64,000 nt of DNA from Anaerocolumna sedimenticola (GCF_009931695.1 NZ_CP048000.1:556001-620000), one strand, 5' to 3'. Positions 44,616 through 54,899 are shown, counted from the first letter of the stretch. Translations and numbers: made by a program. Notes: a model not told the origin generated them from the letters alone.

Positions 44616-46253
44616 TTAATCCAATACTTTAAAAACAATCGTCTTTTCACAAGGTGTATAATCATTAAAATATATTGTATATCCCATATCATTCTTATCT
44701 TCACCTGAATAATGACCAGGAAATTCATGTGTCCCAAAACCTGGTCCGACCTGAATGTGATTCTGATTATGAGTAATATTAAGATATCCTTCACGCAAAA
44801 TCATACCAGAGCCTTTCTCTGCCTGAAAATAAAAATGTTCGTTTTCTAAGATACTTCCGGAAGGCACACAAATATTCAGCCTCAATGGAAGCCGGTCTAA
44901 GCCATCCGTTTTCATTTTTAATTGCAAACCATCTTCTAATTCCGTAATAGTGACGGTGATTCCCACTTCACTGTTATGCAGTAATTCTCTTTTTGAGTGG
45001 TCCATCTCCCACCAGTCACTAGTACCGTTATAATTTTCGAATGGAAGGTAATACCAGCTTTGAACTGTAGATGACATGGTATATTCCTTTTCATTAACCT
45101 CCAGTGTCTGTGGAACAAAATTACGTACTGCGCAGTAACTCTCACCAATTTTCACATAAATCGGTGTTTCCTTTACCTTTAGGAACAGAAAGGCACTGCT
45201 ATTTTTCAGCAGGGTATATCCAAACTTTTCAGTTTTCACTCTCAAAACTCCCGGATTCGGGTAGAACCTACGATAGTTGTCCAAAAAACCATATCCTTTA
45301 AAACGATAGCGCAGCATCGCATCATTCAGCATTAAGATATGCAGGCAATCCGGTGCATCTAATCCCCGCTCTATACTATCTTTTATTATTTTATGTGCCG
45401 CTGCATCAAATTCAGGGTTATATTTTAAACTGGTCATATAAAGATACTGGTAAAAATAGATATCCATATATTCTGTTTTCCCCTGATCCTGCCTTGTAGA
45501 ATTCTGCGTAAAAATTGTATCATCCTGATCTACATAAGTAAGCATCATATGAAGATTACGTTCCACATAACCCAGGTATTTTTCATCTTTACTTTCCTCA
45601 TACATGGAAATCATCGCATTATTAACAACAGCGTTATAACCTCCGGTGGAACGCTCTGCGTATTGTCCATCCTCGTCACCATCAATTCCTTCAGCAAGAT
45701 ACTCATTTACTCTCGATCTATATTCCTTTGCTTTCGGATCTCCATCTAAAAGGTTCGCACCTTGCATTAAAGCTGCACAAATAGCCCAGCGATGGTTTGG
45801 GGTATGAAAGCCACCATTCTTAATAGCCTCCTGTGCCTTACATAAAATAATGAAATATTTTTCTTTTAATTCATTCATCTTATTCTCTGTATCATATTTA
45901 TTGATAAGACGGTAAGCTGCAATTAATCGTTTATAGCAAAAGGAAGTATCCGGAGCCGATTTAAAATTGCAGGAAGGATAATCAAAACTTCCATCCTCAC
46001 GTTGGAAATTACTTACAAAATCCAGTGCACGTTTCATTACTTCATAAAGCTCGGGATTATGATAATAGATGCTATCCTTATTCAGATAAACCGCTACGGA
46101 AGTAGTAAGAACGTATACTGTCGGTTTTACATCAATGATCGGATTTCTTAAACTTCCAAAATCTTTTCTGTTTACATCCTTTACTTGATTATGCATAAAA
46201 TTAGTTACCCGTTTTTCAGCTGAAATAATTAACTTTCCAATATATCTATCCAT
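44616..46253 (-). CDS. Alpha/alpha-toroid protein of unknown activity in the glycan locus
   Basis: About 545 residues in two parts. Residues 20-330 are helical with toroid-like repeats (VLTTSVAVYLNKDS, ALDFVSNFQREDGSFDYP, WAICAALMQGANLL, YAERSTGGYNAVVNNAMI). Residues 340-545 are beta-rich (LLLKNSSAFLFLKVKE-like strands). This is the usual layout of heparinase-II/III-like lyases or related hydrolases, but I cannot name a family. No signal peptide after the chosen start at 46253, which has GAGG 8 bp upstream; longer starts are less likely. Confidence 0.65.
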   Translation of the reverse strand: MDRYIGKLIISAEKRVTNFMHNQVKDVNRKDFGSLRNPIIDVKPTVYVLTTSVAVYLNKDSIYYHNPELYEVMKRALDFVSNFQREDGSFDYPSCNFKSAPDTSFCYKRLIAAYRLINKYDTENKMNELKEKYFIILCKAQEAIKNGGFHTPNHRWAICAALMQGANLLDGDPKAKEYRSRVNEYLAEGIDGDEDGQYAERSTGGYNAVVNNAMISMYEESKDEKYLGYVERNLHMMLTYVDQDDTIFTQNSTRQDQGKTEYMDIYFYQYLYMTSLKYNPEFDAAAHKIIKDSIERGLDAPDCLHILMLNDAMLRYRFKGYGFLDNYRRFYPNPGVLRVKTEKFGYTLLKNSSAFLFLKVKETPIYVKIGESYCAVRNFVPQTLEVNEKEYTMSSTVQSWYYLPFENYNGTSDWWEMDHSKRELLHNSEVGITVTITELEDGLQLKMKTDGLDRLPLRLNICVPSGSILENEHFYFQAEKGSGMILREGYLNITHNQNHIQVGPGFGTHEFPGHYSGEDKNDMGYTIYFNDYTPCEKTIVFKVLD

Positions 46254-46475
46254 ACTGTAGCCTCTTTTCTCTCTTTTCTTATTATTCATATAAACTTTTC
46301 TGCCATTGTAATAGTAATCATCCCAATTAAATATACCCGATATAGCACATTTTGTGATATAAAAGTTAAACATAGTTTCTTTTACATACCAAATAAGTTT
46401 ATTAATTATAATGTAGTGAATCTGCACAGATTTTCTGAACAAAATTCATGGATGGAATAAATCCATAATTATCTC

Positions 46476-48661
46476 TTATATATTTTTTACTTTTTCTTGT
46501 AGCTCTTTGTCATTATAATTAATATCTTCATATATTTCCGGTACAGAAATACCATCAAGTCCTGCCTCTTCCTTACAATAGCTTACTAGATCAGGAATCA
46601 AGTAAAATAATCTGGCTTCCGGAAGAAAAGCATGTTTACCTGGCTGGCTGAATGCCATTAGATGTCTATCATCCTCGTATCTGACCTGATTGGTATCAGG
46701 CTGAACCATTTTAAGATATTTTCCATGAAAACTTCCTTCGGCGTCTTTCACCGTACCTGCTTTATCTACATAAATCCACAGGTGCTCTAATTCATACAAA
46801 TGTTGTATATCATAGTCAAACCACATGGCATATTCTATAACAAAATTGATACTGATCCAATCTGCAGTAATTCTCCGTTTTGGAAATGACACACTTGTGT
46901 ATCTTCCCTAAAAACAGTATATCCTACTGCTGTAATATCAAAGGGGTCCTTTCTATCAAACCATATATATGGTTTGTATTTTACCGCCAGTTCTAATTCA
47001 GTCATAAGTGTCTCCATTCTAAGCCCATTCAAAAATATGGGGTTAGTAATCGCCATATTTGTGCAGTCATCCTCGGCTATAAAAAACATCCATTTTACAT
47101 CCTTTATGTCAAAATCAGAAAATAATCTGCTGTAATCATATTTTTCTTGTAGTGTATTGTTAGGTTCTAACTTGAAACTCAATAACTTATTACCATTGCA
47201 ATAAATTGAAATCTTCTTAATTGGACGATTTGCCAATAGTTTTAATTTAATATTCACCTTATCAGTTGTTACATGTATCCTATCTCCAGGAATTTTTCCA
47301 TTAATCTCGGGAATTAATATTGGGCCATTTGTCAAAAAGCTATGTCCCTGCTTCAAACTGTCCAATATTTTTTCCTGTGAAACAATACCGTTCACATATG
47401 CATACGTTCTTACACATGCACTTGTAAGATACTCCGACCACTTTTTTAGAATCGGTAAAACATTTTCAAATAATTTATTTAAATAGGCAAGATCAACATC
47501 AAGCTCTTTCGGCAGTGATACTTTATCTCTTTTTATTAAGTCGAAAAGCCAGTATAATTTATTAAAATATTCATGATAATCATTACCCAATATATTATGT
47601 GTATCACTTCCTGTTGTAGCAGGAATATAACGCCCTTCTTCCAAAAGGTTCTTCCACAAAAGAAAGGCTTCGTAGTTCGTTGAACCCTTAATCATTGGAT
47701 TAGAACCGTTCCAGATTTCCATTGTTTCAAAAATCTGAATGATATCATTGTAATCATTATTCCACGATATGGATTTACTTAAATCACGCGGATGATTAAT
47801 CTGCGGTAATCCGCCTAAACTCTTGATTTCTTTCGTAATTCGTATAAATTCATTACGAAGGTAATCATCGGTACGGCCCTCTTTGTTAGGAATGTGATAT
47901 ATAATATCTTCATCAACACCTAATGACATCACATGCCCATTAGAAGTGGATATTTCCTTTGATAGAATCGGGGTAAAGTAATCACTTTTAAACATCCCCC
48001 ATTCTTTATGATTTAATGTATTATGATGGTCGCTTAATGCTCCAAAGGAGGCCCCCATTGCTACCATAGACTGACACACCTGGGCTGGGCTTTCGTTGAC
48101 CGGATCGGTTCCTCCATATACCGGACTGCTGTAAATACTATGATGATGCAGATCACCTGAATACCATCCTTCCTGCTTCAGGTTAATTATTGGTATCAAT
48201 TCATTTTCAAGCTGTAAAGTTTGACTGGTAGATACAGACACAATTGCAGTACTTATCGCATATTCAGAACCTTTTGATATTTCAATGCAATAATCTCCAA
48301 TTGGAAGAATCGTGTCAAGTCTTCCAGTCCAATCTGTTATCTCACGTATAAATCTTACATCGCCATATACCCTATTATTAGCAGTGTATTTATTTGCTTC
48401 TAAAGGAAAAAGTTTTACCTGAGCCGGAACCCCTTTTCCCGTTTTGTCTTTTACGAATATCTTTACTGTGCCTGACTCTGTTACACACTGTTTTGGTATA
48501 TAATAAAATCCGTGATGATTACACAGTGCCTCCAGCCATTGAATTATATTATATAATCTCTCAAGATCATATTCTCCATCCTTGCCATACTCTTCTGAAG
48601 TTGACTCCATTCCTCTTAGGATATTATTTCCGATTGATAATAATTTCGTATATTTAGACAT
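46476..48661 (-). pseudogene. PHP-type (CehA/McbA-like) metallohydrolase, frame broken near the 3' end
   Basis: About 728 residues in one frame if one base is added near 46884-46886. The PHP-like domain (roughly residues 190-440) has WYSGDLHHHSIYSS, GALSDHHNT, QINHPRD and TGSDTHNI, all metal-binding His/Asp clusters. The N-terminal part is a carboxypeptidase-regulatory-like domain (VKIFVKDKTGKGVPAQVKLF). The C-terminal part (WFDYDIQHLYELEHLWIYVD) lies after the frame break. This group hydrolyses esters or phosphoesters; here the role is likely in glycan use. The start follows GGAGGG. Confidence 0.78.
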
Positions 48662-48725
48662 AATCCCTCCATAACACCTTATAAACACTCAGAATATACC
48701 GTGAAAGGTATCTTGTAAAATAATA

Positions 48726-48750
48726 GGGCAGCATTGATTGCTGCCCTTTA
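48726..48750. terminator. Terminator after the SBP gene of the sugar importer
   Basis: GGGCAGCA and TGCTGCCC form an 8-bp perfect stem with a 5-nt loop and flanking A/T runs, between the importer SBP and the PHP gene on the minus strand. Confidence 0.7.
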
Positions 48751-48795
48751 CTTATATCCGGACTTATCTTCTTATGAGGACAAGCTCAATAATAT

Positions 48796-50412
48796 TTATT
48801 TTGTAGCATTAGCATCATAGTATGCTGCTCTTTCTTCCAATATCTTACTTAATCCGGTATTTAAAATTTTATCATATTCTGATTTCTGTAATGAATCAAA
48901 TTTGCTAGGATCGCAGCTGATTAGCTTATATACATATTCAATCGCCATTACTTTAACATTTGATAAATAGGTTGCTTCAGATTCCAAAACAGCAGGGAAA
49001 GTAGGGTATACATACTGGTTCGTATTCTCAACATCATATAAGTTGGTGAACCATTCTTTATCCTCCCAAGATAAGGTTGCTGTCCATGATGAGATAACTG
49101 CTTCTTTATTATCTACATAGGTAAAATGCTGATTTACAATATTTAAGTCTGCAGTGGTTCCAGGATATCCCTTAGCATATAACTCATCTTCTGTTAAGCT
49201 TTGCGGTACACCCTCATCACTAACTTTATGATCCGGTGTAAACTCTATATTTTCAGCAACAGCAGGATCAGCCTGCCAATTAAGGTATTTCATACATGCA
49301 TCTACCTTATCAGAACCTGTAGCTGGTACCATAATAAACATACCAAATAACGGTTCTGTAGGATTAATATAAGATCCTTCCGGTGTATCAAAGCACATTA
49401 GAGGAACAAATTTAGCATCAACGACGTTTGTCTTTAATACAGGAATATAGTCAAAGATATTTGTAGCATCATCTAATGTAAAACCAACATTACCTGCACA
49501 CATATCTTGTTTGAATATATCGTTTGTTGTATCAGTAGCAAAATTATTTGTGATTAAACCTTCATTGTATAATTGATTCATTTGCTTCAGACCATCAACT
49601 GCACCAGGTGCAAAGATCTTAAAGTTTTCGGAATAAATATACGCATCTTTCTCTGATAATTCTGGTACATAGGAACCAATAAAGTTAAGATAGAATTTCT
49701 CTGTATCTGTTGTACCACCCATTGCCCATGGAATAACATTATCAACATTACCAGGATTTTTCTCTTTAAATGCACGTAAGGCTGTAAATAATTCTTCTTT
49801 CGTTTTTGGAACTTCCATTCCAAGCTTATCCAACCAATCTTTTCTGATATATGAAACATGGCGAGGAACCTGTTGTCCTCTTCTCTTCATAATTGCATAC
49901 TGTTTTCCATCCATTTGACCCATATACTGAATGTCCCCGATGTTATTTTTTATTGTTGAGCCATTATTCGCATATGCATCTGTTAAATCTGCTAAGCCGT
50001 TGCTTGTTACATATGAACCATATAGATTCTGACTATAAGTAAATACGATATCTGGAGCTGTTCCGCCAGCCATCATTATGTTAAGCTTATCATCAGATCC
50101 TGATCTGGGAACTGATACAAAATTAACTTTTACGTTACAAGCCTGCAAAACCTGTTCTTGAATCCATTTTGTCAAAGCATTATCTGTACTTGTTGTGTTA
50201 GGAGCAGCATTACCTCGATCCCAAACCATTACTGAAATTTCTTCTGGTGCTTCACCATTGTCAGTTGGAGCTGTTGTAGCTGTGTCAGCCTCTGTTGATG
50301 TAGCAGTAGAGATCGTCGTTTTCGTTGTGTTAGATGTTTTCGATCCGCATGCTGTGAATGTCATAGCAGCTACTAACAATAGTGCACATGTTGCAGTTAA
50401 CTTTCTTTTCAT
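48796..50412 (-). CDS. Extracellular solute-binding lipoprotein (LplA-like)
   Basis: A 538-residue family 1 solute-binding protein of the LplA type. The lipoprotein signal ends at FTACG (Cys near residue 22), followed by a Ser/Thr-rich linker. Landmarks include the LNIMMAGGTAPDIVFTYSQ hinge region, AIMKRRGQQVPRHVSYIRKDWL, and a C-terminal LIEYVYKL-like region. It binds oligosaccharides for the two permeases just upstream. No ATPase gene is present, as is usual for this type, which shares an MsmK-like ATPase. Confidence 0.87.
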   Translation of the reverse strand: MKRKLTATCALLLVAAMTFTACGSKTSNTTKTTISTATSTEADTATTAPTDNGEAPEEISVMVWDRGNAAPNTTSTDNALTKWIQEQVLQACNVKVNFVSVPRSGSDDKLNIMMAGGTAPDIVFTYSQNLYGSYVTSNGLADLTDAYANNGSTIKNNIGDIQYMGQMDGKQYAIMKRRGQQVPRHVSYIRKDWLDKLGMEVPKTKEELFTALRAFKEKNPGNVDNVIPWAMGGTTDTEKFYLNFIGSYVPELSEKDAYIYSENFKIFAPGAVDGLKQMNQLYNEGLITNNFATDTTNDIFKQDMCAGNVGFTLDDATNIFDYIPVLKTNVVDAKFVPLMCFDTPEGSYINPTEPLFGMFIMVPATGSDKVDACMKYLNWQADPAVAENIEFTPDHKVSDEGVPQSLTEDELYAKGYPGTTADLNIVNQHFTYVDNKEAVISSWTATLSWEDKEWFTNLYDVENTNQYVYPTFPAVLESEATYLSNVKVMAIEYVYKLISCDPSKFDSLQKSEYDKILNTGLSKILEERAAYYDANATK

Positions 50413-50567
50413 AATTCCATCCTCCTGTTTTTATTATTATTTAAATTAAATTTTTATGGTTATATAACCCATAGTAAACATCTTCAGTGTGTAAATCCCC
50501 CGCTTTACTCCGAAGTAAAATTCTATTTGGAATTTAACTATGATTAAAATATAATTTCATTCATAAC

Positions 50568-51434
50568 TTAACCTTTGACTGCTCCTAACATAATTCCTTT
50601 CGTGAAATATCTTTGAATAAATGGGTAAGCAATCATCATGGGCGTCATGGATATAACAATACTTGCAGCCTTAATATTATCTGCTACCAACTGGGTATTC
50701 GTTCCCTCCTGCAGAGAGATTTTCACCGTATCAATCATTTGTTTTAGCATCATCTGCACTGTATATAATCCCGATGAATTGATATAATACAATACATCGC
50801 TGATACCATTCCAACGGCTTACTGCATAGAAAAGGCTTAATGTGGCAATCGCTGGTACCGCTAATGGAATAGCAATCTTAACTAATGCCTTGAACTCAGT
50901 ACAGCCATCAATATATGCAGATTCATAGAGCGATTTATCAATTCCTATAAAGAAAGAACGCATGATAATCAGGTTATAAGCACTTAAGGCACCCGGAATA
51001 ATCAAAGCCCATACTGTATCTATAAATCCAAAGCTCTTAACATTTAAATAATTGGGAATAGTACCCGGATCAAAGTACATTGTAAGAACAAATAAAGTCA
51101 TTATTATTTTTCTACCTTTTAAATCACCCTTTGAAAGCGGATATGCTGCCATAATTGTCATTAACATACAAATACCTGTATAGGCTGCTGTCAAAATTAT
51201 GGAATATAAAAACGAATTAACAAAGTTGATATTTCCAAAAGACCTTTGGTATGCTTCTAGGGTAAGCTGAACTGGGACAACCCATACCTTACCAGAAAGT
51301 ATAGCTGATTTTGAACTTAAAGACATTGATACTACACGCAAAATCGGAGTAAGTGTTATTAAAGTTATAATAACGAAGATTGTGCCTACTACAGCCTGAA
51401 ATATTTTAGATGATCTGCTTTTTACTTCGCTCAT
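50568..51434 (-). CDS. Sugar ABC transporter permease (LplC/YtcP-like)
   Basis: A 288-residue inner-membrane permease with six helices. The EAA motif is YESAYIDGCTEFKALVKIAIPLAVPAIATLSL, and the C-terminus ends YFTKGIMLGAVKG, the standard end of LplC/YtcP-type permeases. Its start overlaps the stop of the upstream permease by 1 bp, showing tight coupling. It imports oligosaccharides together with LplB-like and LplA-like partners. Confidence 0.9.
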   Translation of the reverse strand: MSEVKSRSSKIFQAVVGTIFVIITLITLTPILRVVSMSLSSKSAILSGKVWVVPVQLTLEAYQRSFGNINFVNSFLYSIILTAAYTGICMLMTIMAAYPLSKGDLKGRKIIMTLFVLTMYFDPGTIPNYLNVKSFGFIDTVWALIIPGALSAYNLIIMRSFFIGIDKSLYESAYIDGCTEFKALVKIAIPLAVPAIATLSLFYAVSRWNGISDVLYYINSSGLYTVQMMLKQMIDTVKISLQEGTNTQLVADNIKAASIVISMTPMMIAYPFIQRYFTKGIMLGAVKG

Positions 51435-52378
51435 TATATAACCCCTTCCTCTCCAAATTTCTTAGCCAAAGCATTTACTACTAAGATAAGTATTACGCCG
51501 ACTACTGATTGGAACAAACCAACTGCAGTTGCAAAATCAAATCGGCCTGCTTGTAACCCGACATTATAAACATATGTACTGATAACCTCTGAAACATCTT
51601 TTACAAGAGTGTTACCCATCATATATGGACGATCAAATCCTATGGATACCACCTGTCCCAGTTTCATAATCAGCATAACTGTAATCGTTCCCTTTATCTG
51701 CGGTATTGTGACAAACCAAATTCTTTTAAGTCTTCCAGCTCCATCTATATAAGCAGCTTCACTTAAACTAGGATCCGTGCTGGTAAGTGCCGCAAGGTAA
51801 ATAATTAATCCATAACCTGCTCCCTGCCAAATTCCGGCTATCCAATAGACAATTCTCCATATAACAGGATTCGTTAGAAAATCAATACTCTTCCCACCGA
51901 ACAGCTTAATCAATCCGTTAAGCAAACCATTATCTGAGCATATTTGATTCACTACTCCTGCGATAATAACCCAGGAAAAGAAGTTTGGAAGGTAAAGGAT
52001 TAACTGGGTAGATTTCTTAATAATCTTACTATTTAATTCGTATAAAAATAAAGCTAATATAATAGGTATTGGAAAACCGAGGATGATATCACCTAAATTT
52101 AAAACCAAAGTATTTTTCAGTGCCAGCCAAAAGTCTAGAGAAGAGAACGCCTCTTTAAAATGAGCCAGTCCTACCCATTCACTATCCCAAACACCTTTAA
52201 AAATATTAAATTGCTTAAATGCAACTAACGTTCCAATCATCGGCTTATATTTAAATAATAGCAGATATAATAACGGAAGTACTAACATCAAATATAATTG
52301 ATAATGATTCTTAATATAGGTTCTTTTTGAAATTTTATGGGTATGATTATCTGGTTTCATATCCCTTTTAACTTTCAT
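51434..52378 (-). CDS. Sugar ABC transporter permease (LplB/YtdP-like)
   Basis: About 314 residues with six helices. After a basic N-terminus (KISKRTYIKNHYQLYLMLVLPLLYLLLFKY) comes the LplB-type region GTLVAFKQFNIFKG and the EAA motif LSEAAYIDGAGRLKRIWFVTIPQIKGTI. The C-terminal KFGEEGVI is the usual end. The start at 52378 has AGGAGG 7 bp upstream; a start 12 codons earlier is less likely. It is the first gene of the importer. Confidence 0.88.
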   Translation of the reverse strand: MKVKRDMKPDNHTHKISKRTYIKNHYQLYLMLVLPLLYLLLFKYKPMIGTLVAFKQFNIFKGVWDSEWVGLAHFKEAFSSLDFWLALKNTLVLNLGDIILGFPIPIILALFLYELNSKIIKKSTQLILYLPNFFSWVIIAGVVNQICSDNGLLNGLIKLFGGKSIDFLTNPVIWRIVYWIAGIWQGAGYGLIIYLAALTSTDPSLSEAAYIDGAGRLKRIWFVTIPQIKGTITVMLIMKLGQVVSIGFDRPYMMGNTLVKDVSEVISTYVYNVGLQAGRFDFATAVGLFQSVVGVILILVVNALAKKFGEEGVI

Positions 52379-52867
52379 GAACTTTCCTCCTGTCTCCTTT
52401 TGCATTAATGCCATGTTAACTTTCTAAAATCATTTATAAGCTGAATTACCTTACAAAACAATTGTACCAAGCATGCCTTATAAAAACTATGCTTTAATTG
52501 CGTTTTTTTTTAATAAACATTGCATTATTTGCTATCCATTATTCTTTTTATAATAAATTTCACTTGATTTAGTAAATTTTTATTGCATATTACACAAATA
52601 GCAAGAAATAAATCAGTAGCAAATAACAACTTATTGCCATAATGCCTTACTTTGAAAGAAGCCATATCTATTGTGGTATTATGCTTCATTATAAATGATC
52701 TACTACTTACCTGCACTGAACAAAAGAAATCCTGAATGGAATCCCATACCAACACTTGACATAAGTAACTTAATTTTATATTAAAACTACCATGTCCACC
52801 TTCACCGGCAAGTTTATGACAGTTACAGAATACAAGACTCTCTTCTTTATAAATTAGCCCATATTTT
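52379..52867. other. Non-coding region with an unassigned short frame
   Basis: This AT-rich stretch should hold the importer promoter, which I cannot place with confidence. A 76-codon minus-strand frame at 52525-52755 has no good ribosome binding site and no recognisable family. It may be a remnant. Confidence 0.3.
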
Positions 52868-52871
52868 ACAA

Positions 52872-52956
52872 ATCGAGTAGGAGGAAATTTTCATAATGAA
52901 TGAAAATTTCCGATCTCTCACACCACCGTGCACGTACCGTTCGGTACACGGCGGTT
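52872..52956 (-). mobile_element. 3' end (domains V and VI) of a group II intron
   Basis: On the minus strand the 34-nt domain V is ACCGCCGTGTACC-GAAC-GGTACGTGCACGGTGGT (52955-52922), followed by GTGAGAG. Domain VI is a long GGAAATTTTCAT hairpin (52911-52883), and the end reads CTCCTACTCGAT. This pattern is typical of bacterial group II introns with this domain V class. No reverse transcriptase is visible, so it is a remnant. The intron's 5' end is not identified. Confidence 0.75.
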
Positions 52957-53058
52957 CAATCTTATAACTAAATATGAACTATTGATATTGGTCTAGTAGC
53001 GATACTAGACCAAATTTCTTTAGTCTATCTTTCGTAATCGCTCTATGTAAAATAAATG

Positions 53059-53439
53059 ACCCACTTTCCCGATGAAGAAGACAGGGAACTTAAGACCGGC
53101 CTGTTAGAACAGGAATTACACAGGCTTCATGATCTGATTCCCCATATGAAAAAAGACAGCTTATTATTAATGAATGAAACTTTCTCTACTACAACCGAAT
53201 ACGACGCCAGTTATCTGGCTGAGCAGATAACAGCAGCATTTCGCAGCTGCGGCCTTTTGACCATCTTTGTTACTCATCTTTATCAATTTGCCCATAAACT
53301 ATATACAGAAGCTCCGAAAGACTGTATCTTCTTTCGTGCCAATAGAAACAGTGATGGATCGAGAACATTTACATTGGAAACCGGAGAGCCGGTTAAATCC
53401 AGTTATGCTTTAGACTTATATCATGAGATTTTAGGTTAA
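53059..53439 (+). pseudogene. Exact 381-bp duplicate of the 3' end of the second MutS-like gene
   Basis: By eye, 53059-53439 is identical to 38395-38775 at every position, starting at ACCCACTTTCC and ending at the TAA stop. It encodes the Walker B half of the ATPase domain without Walker A, so it cannot work alone. The flanking sequence differs from that at 38 kb on both sides. It lies 103 bp from the group II intron domain V. Recent duplication is likely because there are no differences. Confidence 0.9.
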
Positions 53440-53568
53440 TTTGAAAAGCGAATCATAAATTTCCACGACTGCCGGAAATTTTCGGTGAGCAACGGCAAGC
53501 GACAACGGGGTACGCTAGCCGGTAAAAATCATGCAAGGAGAGATCAACCATTATTTCCAATAAAAAAG
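53440..53568. other. Unassigned sequence flanking the MutS-like fragment
   Basis: A palindrome AAATTTCC-(9)-GGAAATTT lies at about 53458-53482, followed by a GC-rich, structured-looking stretch (GAGCAACGGCAAGCGACAAC, then GGGTACGCTAGCCGG). It does not code for a recognisable protein. It may be another part of the intron remnant, but orientation and identity are unresolved. Confidence 0.35.
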
Positions 53569-53612
53569 AGAGCTTACTCAGGCTGTTCGATAAAAAACAC
53601 CTGAATAAGCTC
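53569..53612. terminator. Terminator of the Fe-ADH operon
   Basis: GAGCTTACTCAGG (53569-53581) and CCTGAATAAGCTC (53600-53612) pair with one mismatch, and T/A runs flank the stem. It lies about 87 bp after the alcohol dehydrogenase stop on the minus strand. Confidence 0.65.
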
Positions 53613-53698
53613 AGAAAGAATTTTTTTGATTACTATAAAAGATTTTATTCAAAATAAAACTGAATATTGAGTAAGATACAAAATAAAGAGTATCCGTA

Positions 53699-54844
53699 TT
53701 ACAACGCTTTCTTATATAACATTTCAATATCCTTTATCTCGGTTTTTCTCGGATTTACGGCAATATTTCCGCTTTTCATGGCGTCCGCCGACATAGCTTT
53801 AAATTTGTTCTCCGTTACTCCGACAGAACTAAGCTTTTCCGGTATCTGAAGCTCTTTTAACAGTTTTTTCACCTCTTCTACCAGTGTATAAGGATCCTGA
53901 TAGATTTTATCCTTCCCTGTCTTTAATAAATTATAGATGATTTCATATTTACCGTTATCCACAAGAGCATTATACTCAAGAACAACCGGCAATAATATTG
54001 CATTGGCAATACCGTGGGGAATATTGAAATAACCTCCTAACGGATGAGCCATGGCATGAACATTGCCTAACCTTGCCCAGTTAAATGCAATTCCTGCAAA
54101 TGTACTTGCAAGCAGCATAGAGCAGGCGGCCTCTTCGTCACTGCGGTCCGCGACAAACCGGCGTATATTTCTGCCAATCATTTTTATGGCGTATTCAGCC
54201 ATTGCATCACTAAAAGGAGAAGCTACTTTTGACAGATAGCTTTCTATTCCATGAACCAGTGCATCCATTCCGGTTGCAGCCGCAATATCAGCCGGCAGGG
54301 ACATAATCAAATCAGGGTCCAGCAGCGCATACACCGGAATCAGTTCATTACTGAATATGGTTAATTTGTAATTTCTGGTCCTATCGGTGATAACTGAAAA
54401 AGCAGTGACCTCACTTCCGGTACCGGCAGTTGTGGGAATTGCTATGATCGGTGCAATTTTACCGGGAACTTTGCCGCCCCCTTCATACTGTGTTATATCA
54501 CCTCCATATACTGCAAGTATTCCAACCGATTTTGCCACATCCATGGGGCTTCCTCCGCCTAAAGCTATGATACCGGCAGCTTTGTTATCTAAATAAGCTT
54601 TCGCCGCGGCATTTACCGTTTCAACGGAAGGGTTCGCCTCAATATCAAGAAATTCAATATGCTTTATTCCCTCCTCATCCAATAAATCCGTAACCTTTTT
54701 GACTGTTCCGATTGCTTCCAGCCTTCTGCCGGATAAAATCATTATCTTACCGGACGGCAGATTTTTTAGTATAGAAGGTAATTTTTTTAAACTAGATTTA
54801 CCAAATATAATATTCTGTGGTATTGAAAATATAAAGTCCAACAT
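53699..54844 (-). CDS. Iron-containing alcohol dehydrogenase
   Basis: A 381-residue group III alcohol dehydrogenase. The NAD(P)-binding part has IIALGGGSPMDVAKSVG and PTTAGTGSEVTAFSVIT. The metal site is AMDALVHGIESYLS and NVHAMAHPLGGYFNIPHGIANAILL, with the Asp-His-His-His ligands in place. It interconverts an aldehyde and an alcohol with NAD(P)H. It is the last gene of an importer-aminotransferase cluster, so the likely substrate is an aldehyde made by the aminotransferase (for example a semialdehyde or sulfoacetaldehyde). That link is inferred. Confidence 0.88.
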   Translation of the reverse strand: MLDFIFSIPQNIIFGKSSLKKLPSILKNLPSGKIMILSGRRLEAIGTVKKVTDLLDEEGIKHIEFLDIEANPSVETVNAAAKAYLDNKAAGIIALGGGSPMDVAKSVGILAVYGGDITQYEGGGKVPGKIAPIIAIPTTAGTGSEVTAFSVITDRTRNYKLTIFSNELIPVYALLDPDLIMSLPADIAAATGMDALVHGIESYLSKVASPFSDAMAEYAIKMIGRNIRRFVADRSDEEAACSMLLASTFAGIAFNWARLGNVHAMAHPLGGYFNIPHGIANAILLPVVLEYNALVDNGKYEIIYNLLKTGKDKIYQDPYTLVEEVKKLLKELQIPEKLSSVGVTENKFKAMSADAMKSGNIAVNPRKTEIKDIEMLYKKAL

Positions 54845-54899
54845 AATTCTACTCCATTCATCCCCTAATAGCTTATTTTAGGTCATCCGATAATACCTG

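Noticed and set aside
52525..52755. 76-codon minus-strand frame as a gene
   Set aside because: No ribosome binding site, no recognisable domain and AT-rich composition like the spacer around it.
53440..53568. 5' half of the group II intron
   Set aside because: It is structured and GC-rich, but I could not match it to a known intron 5' end or decide its orientation.
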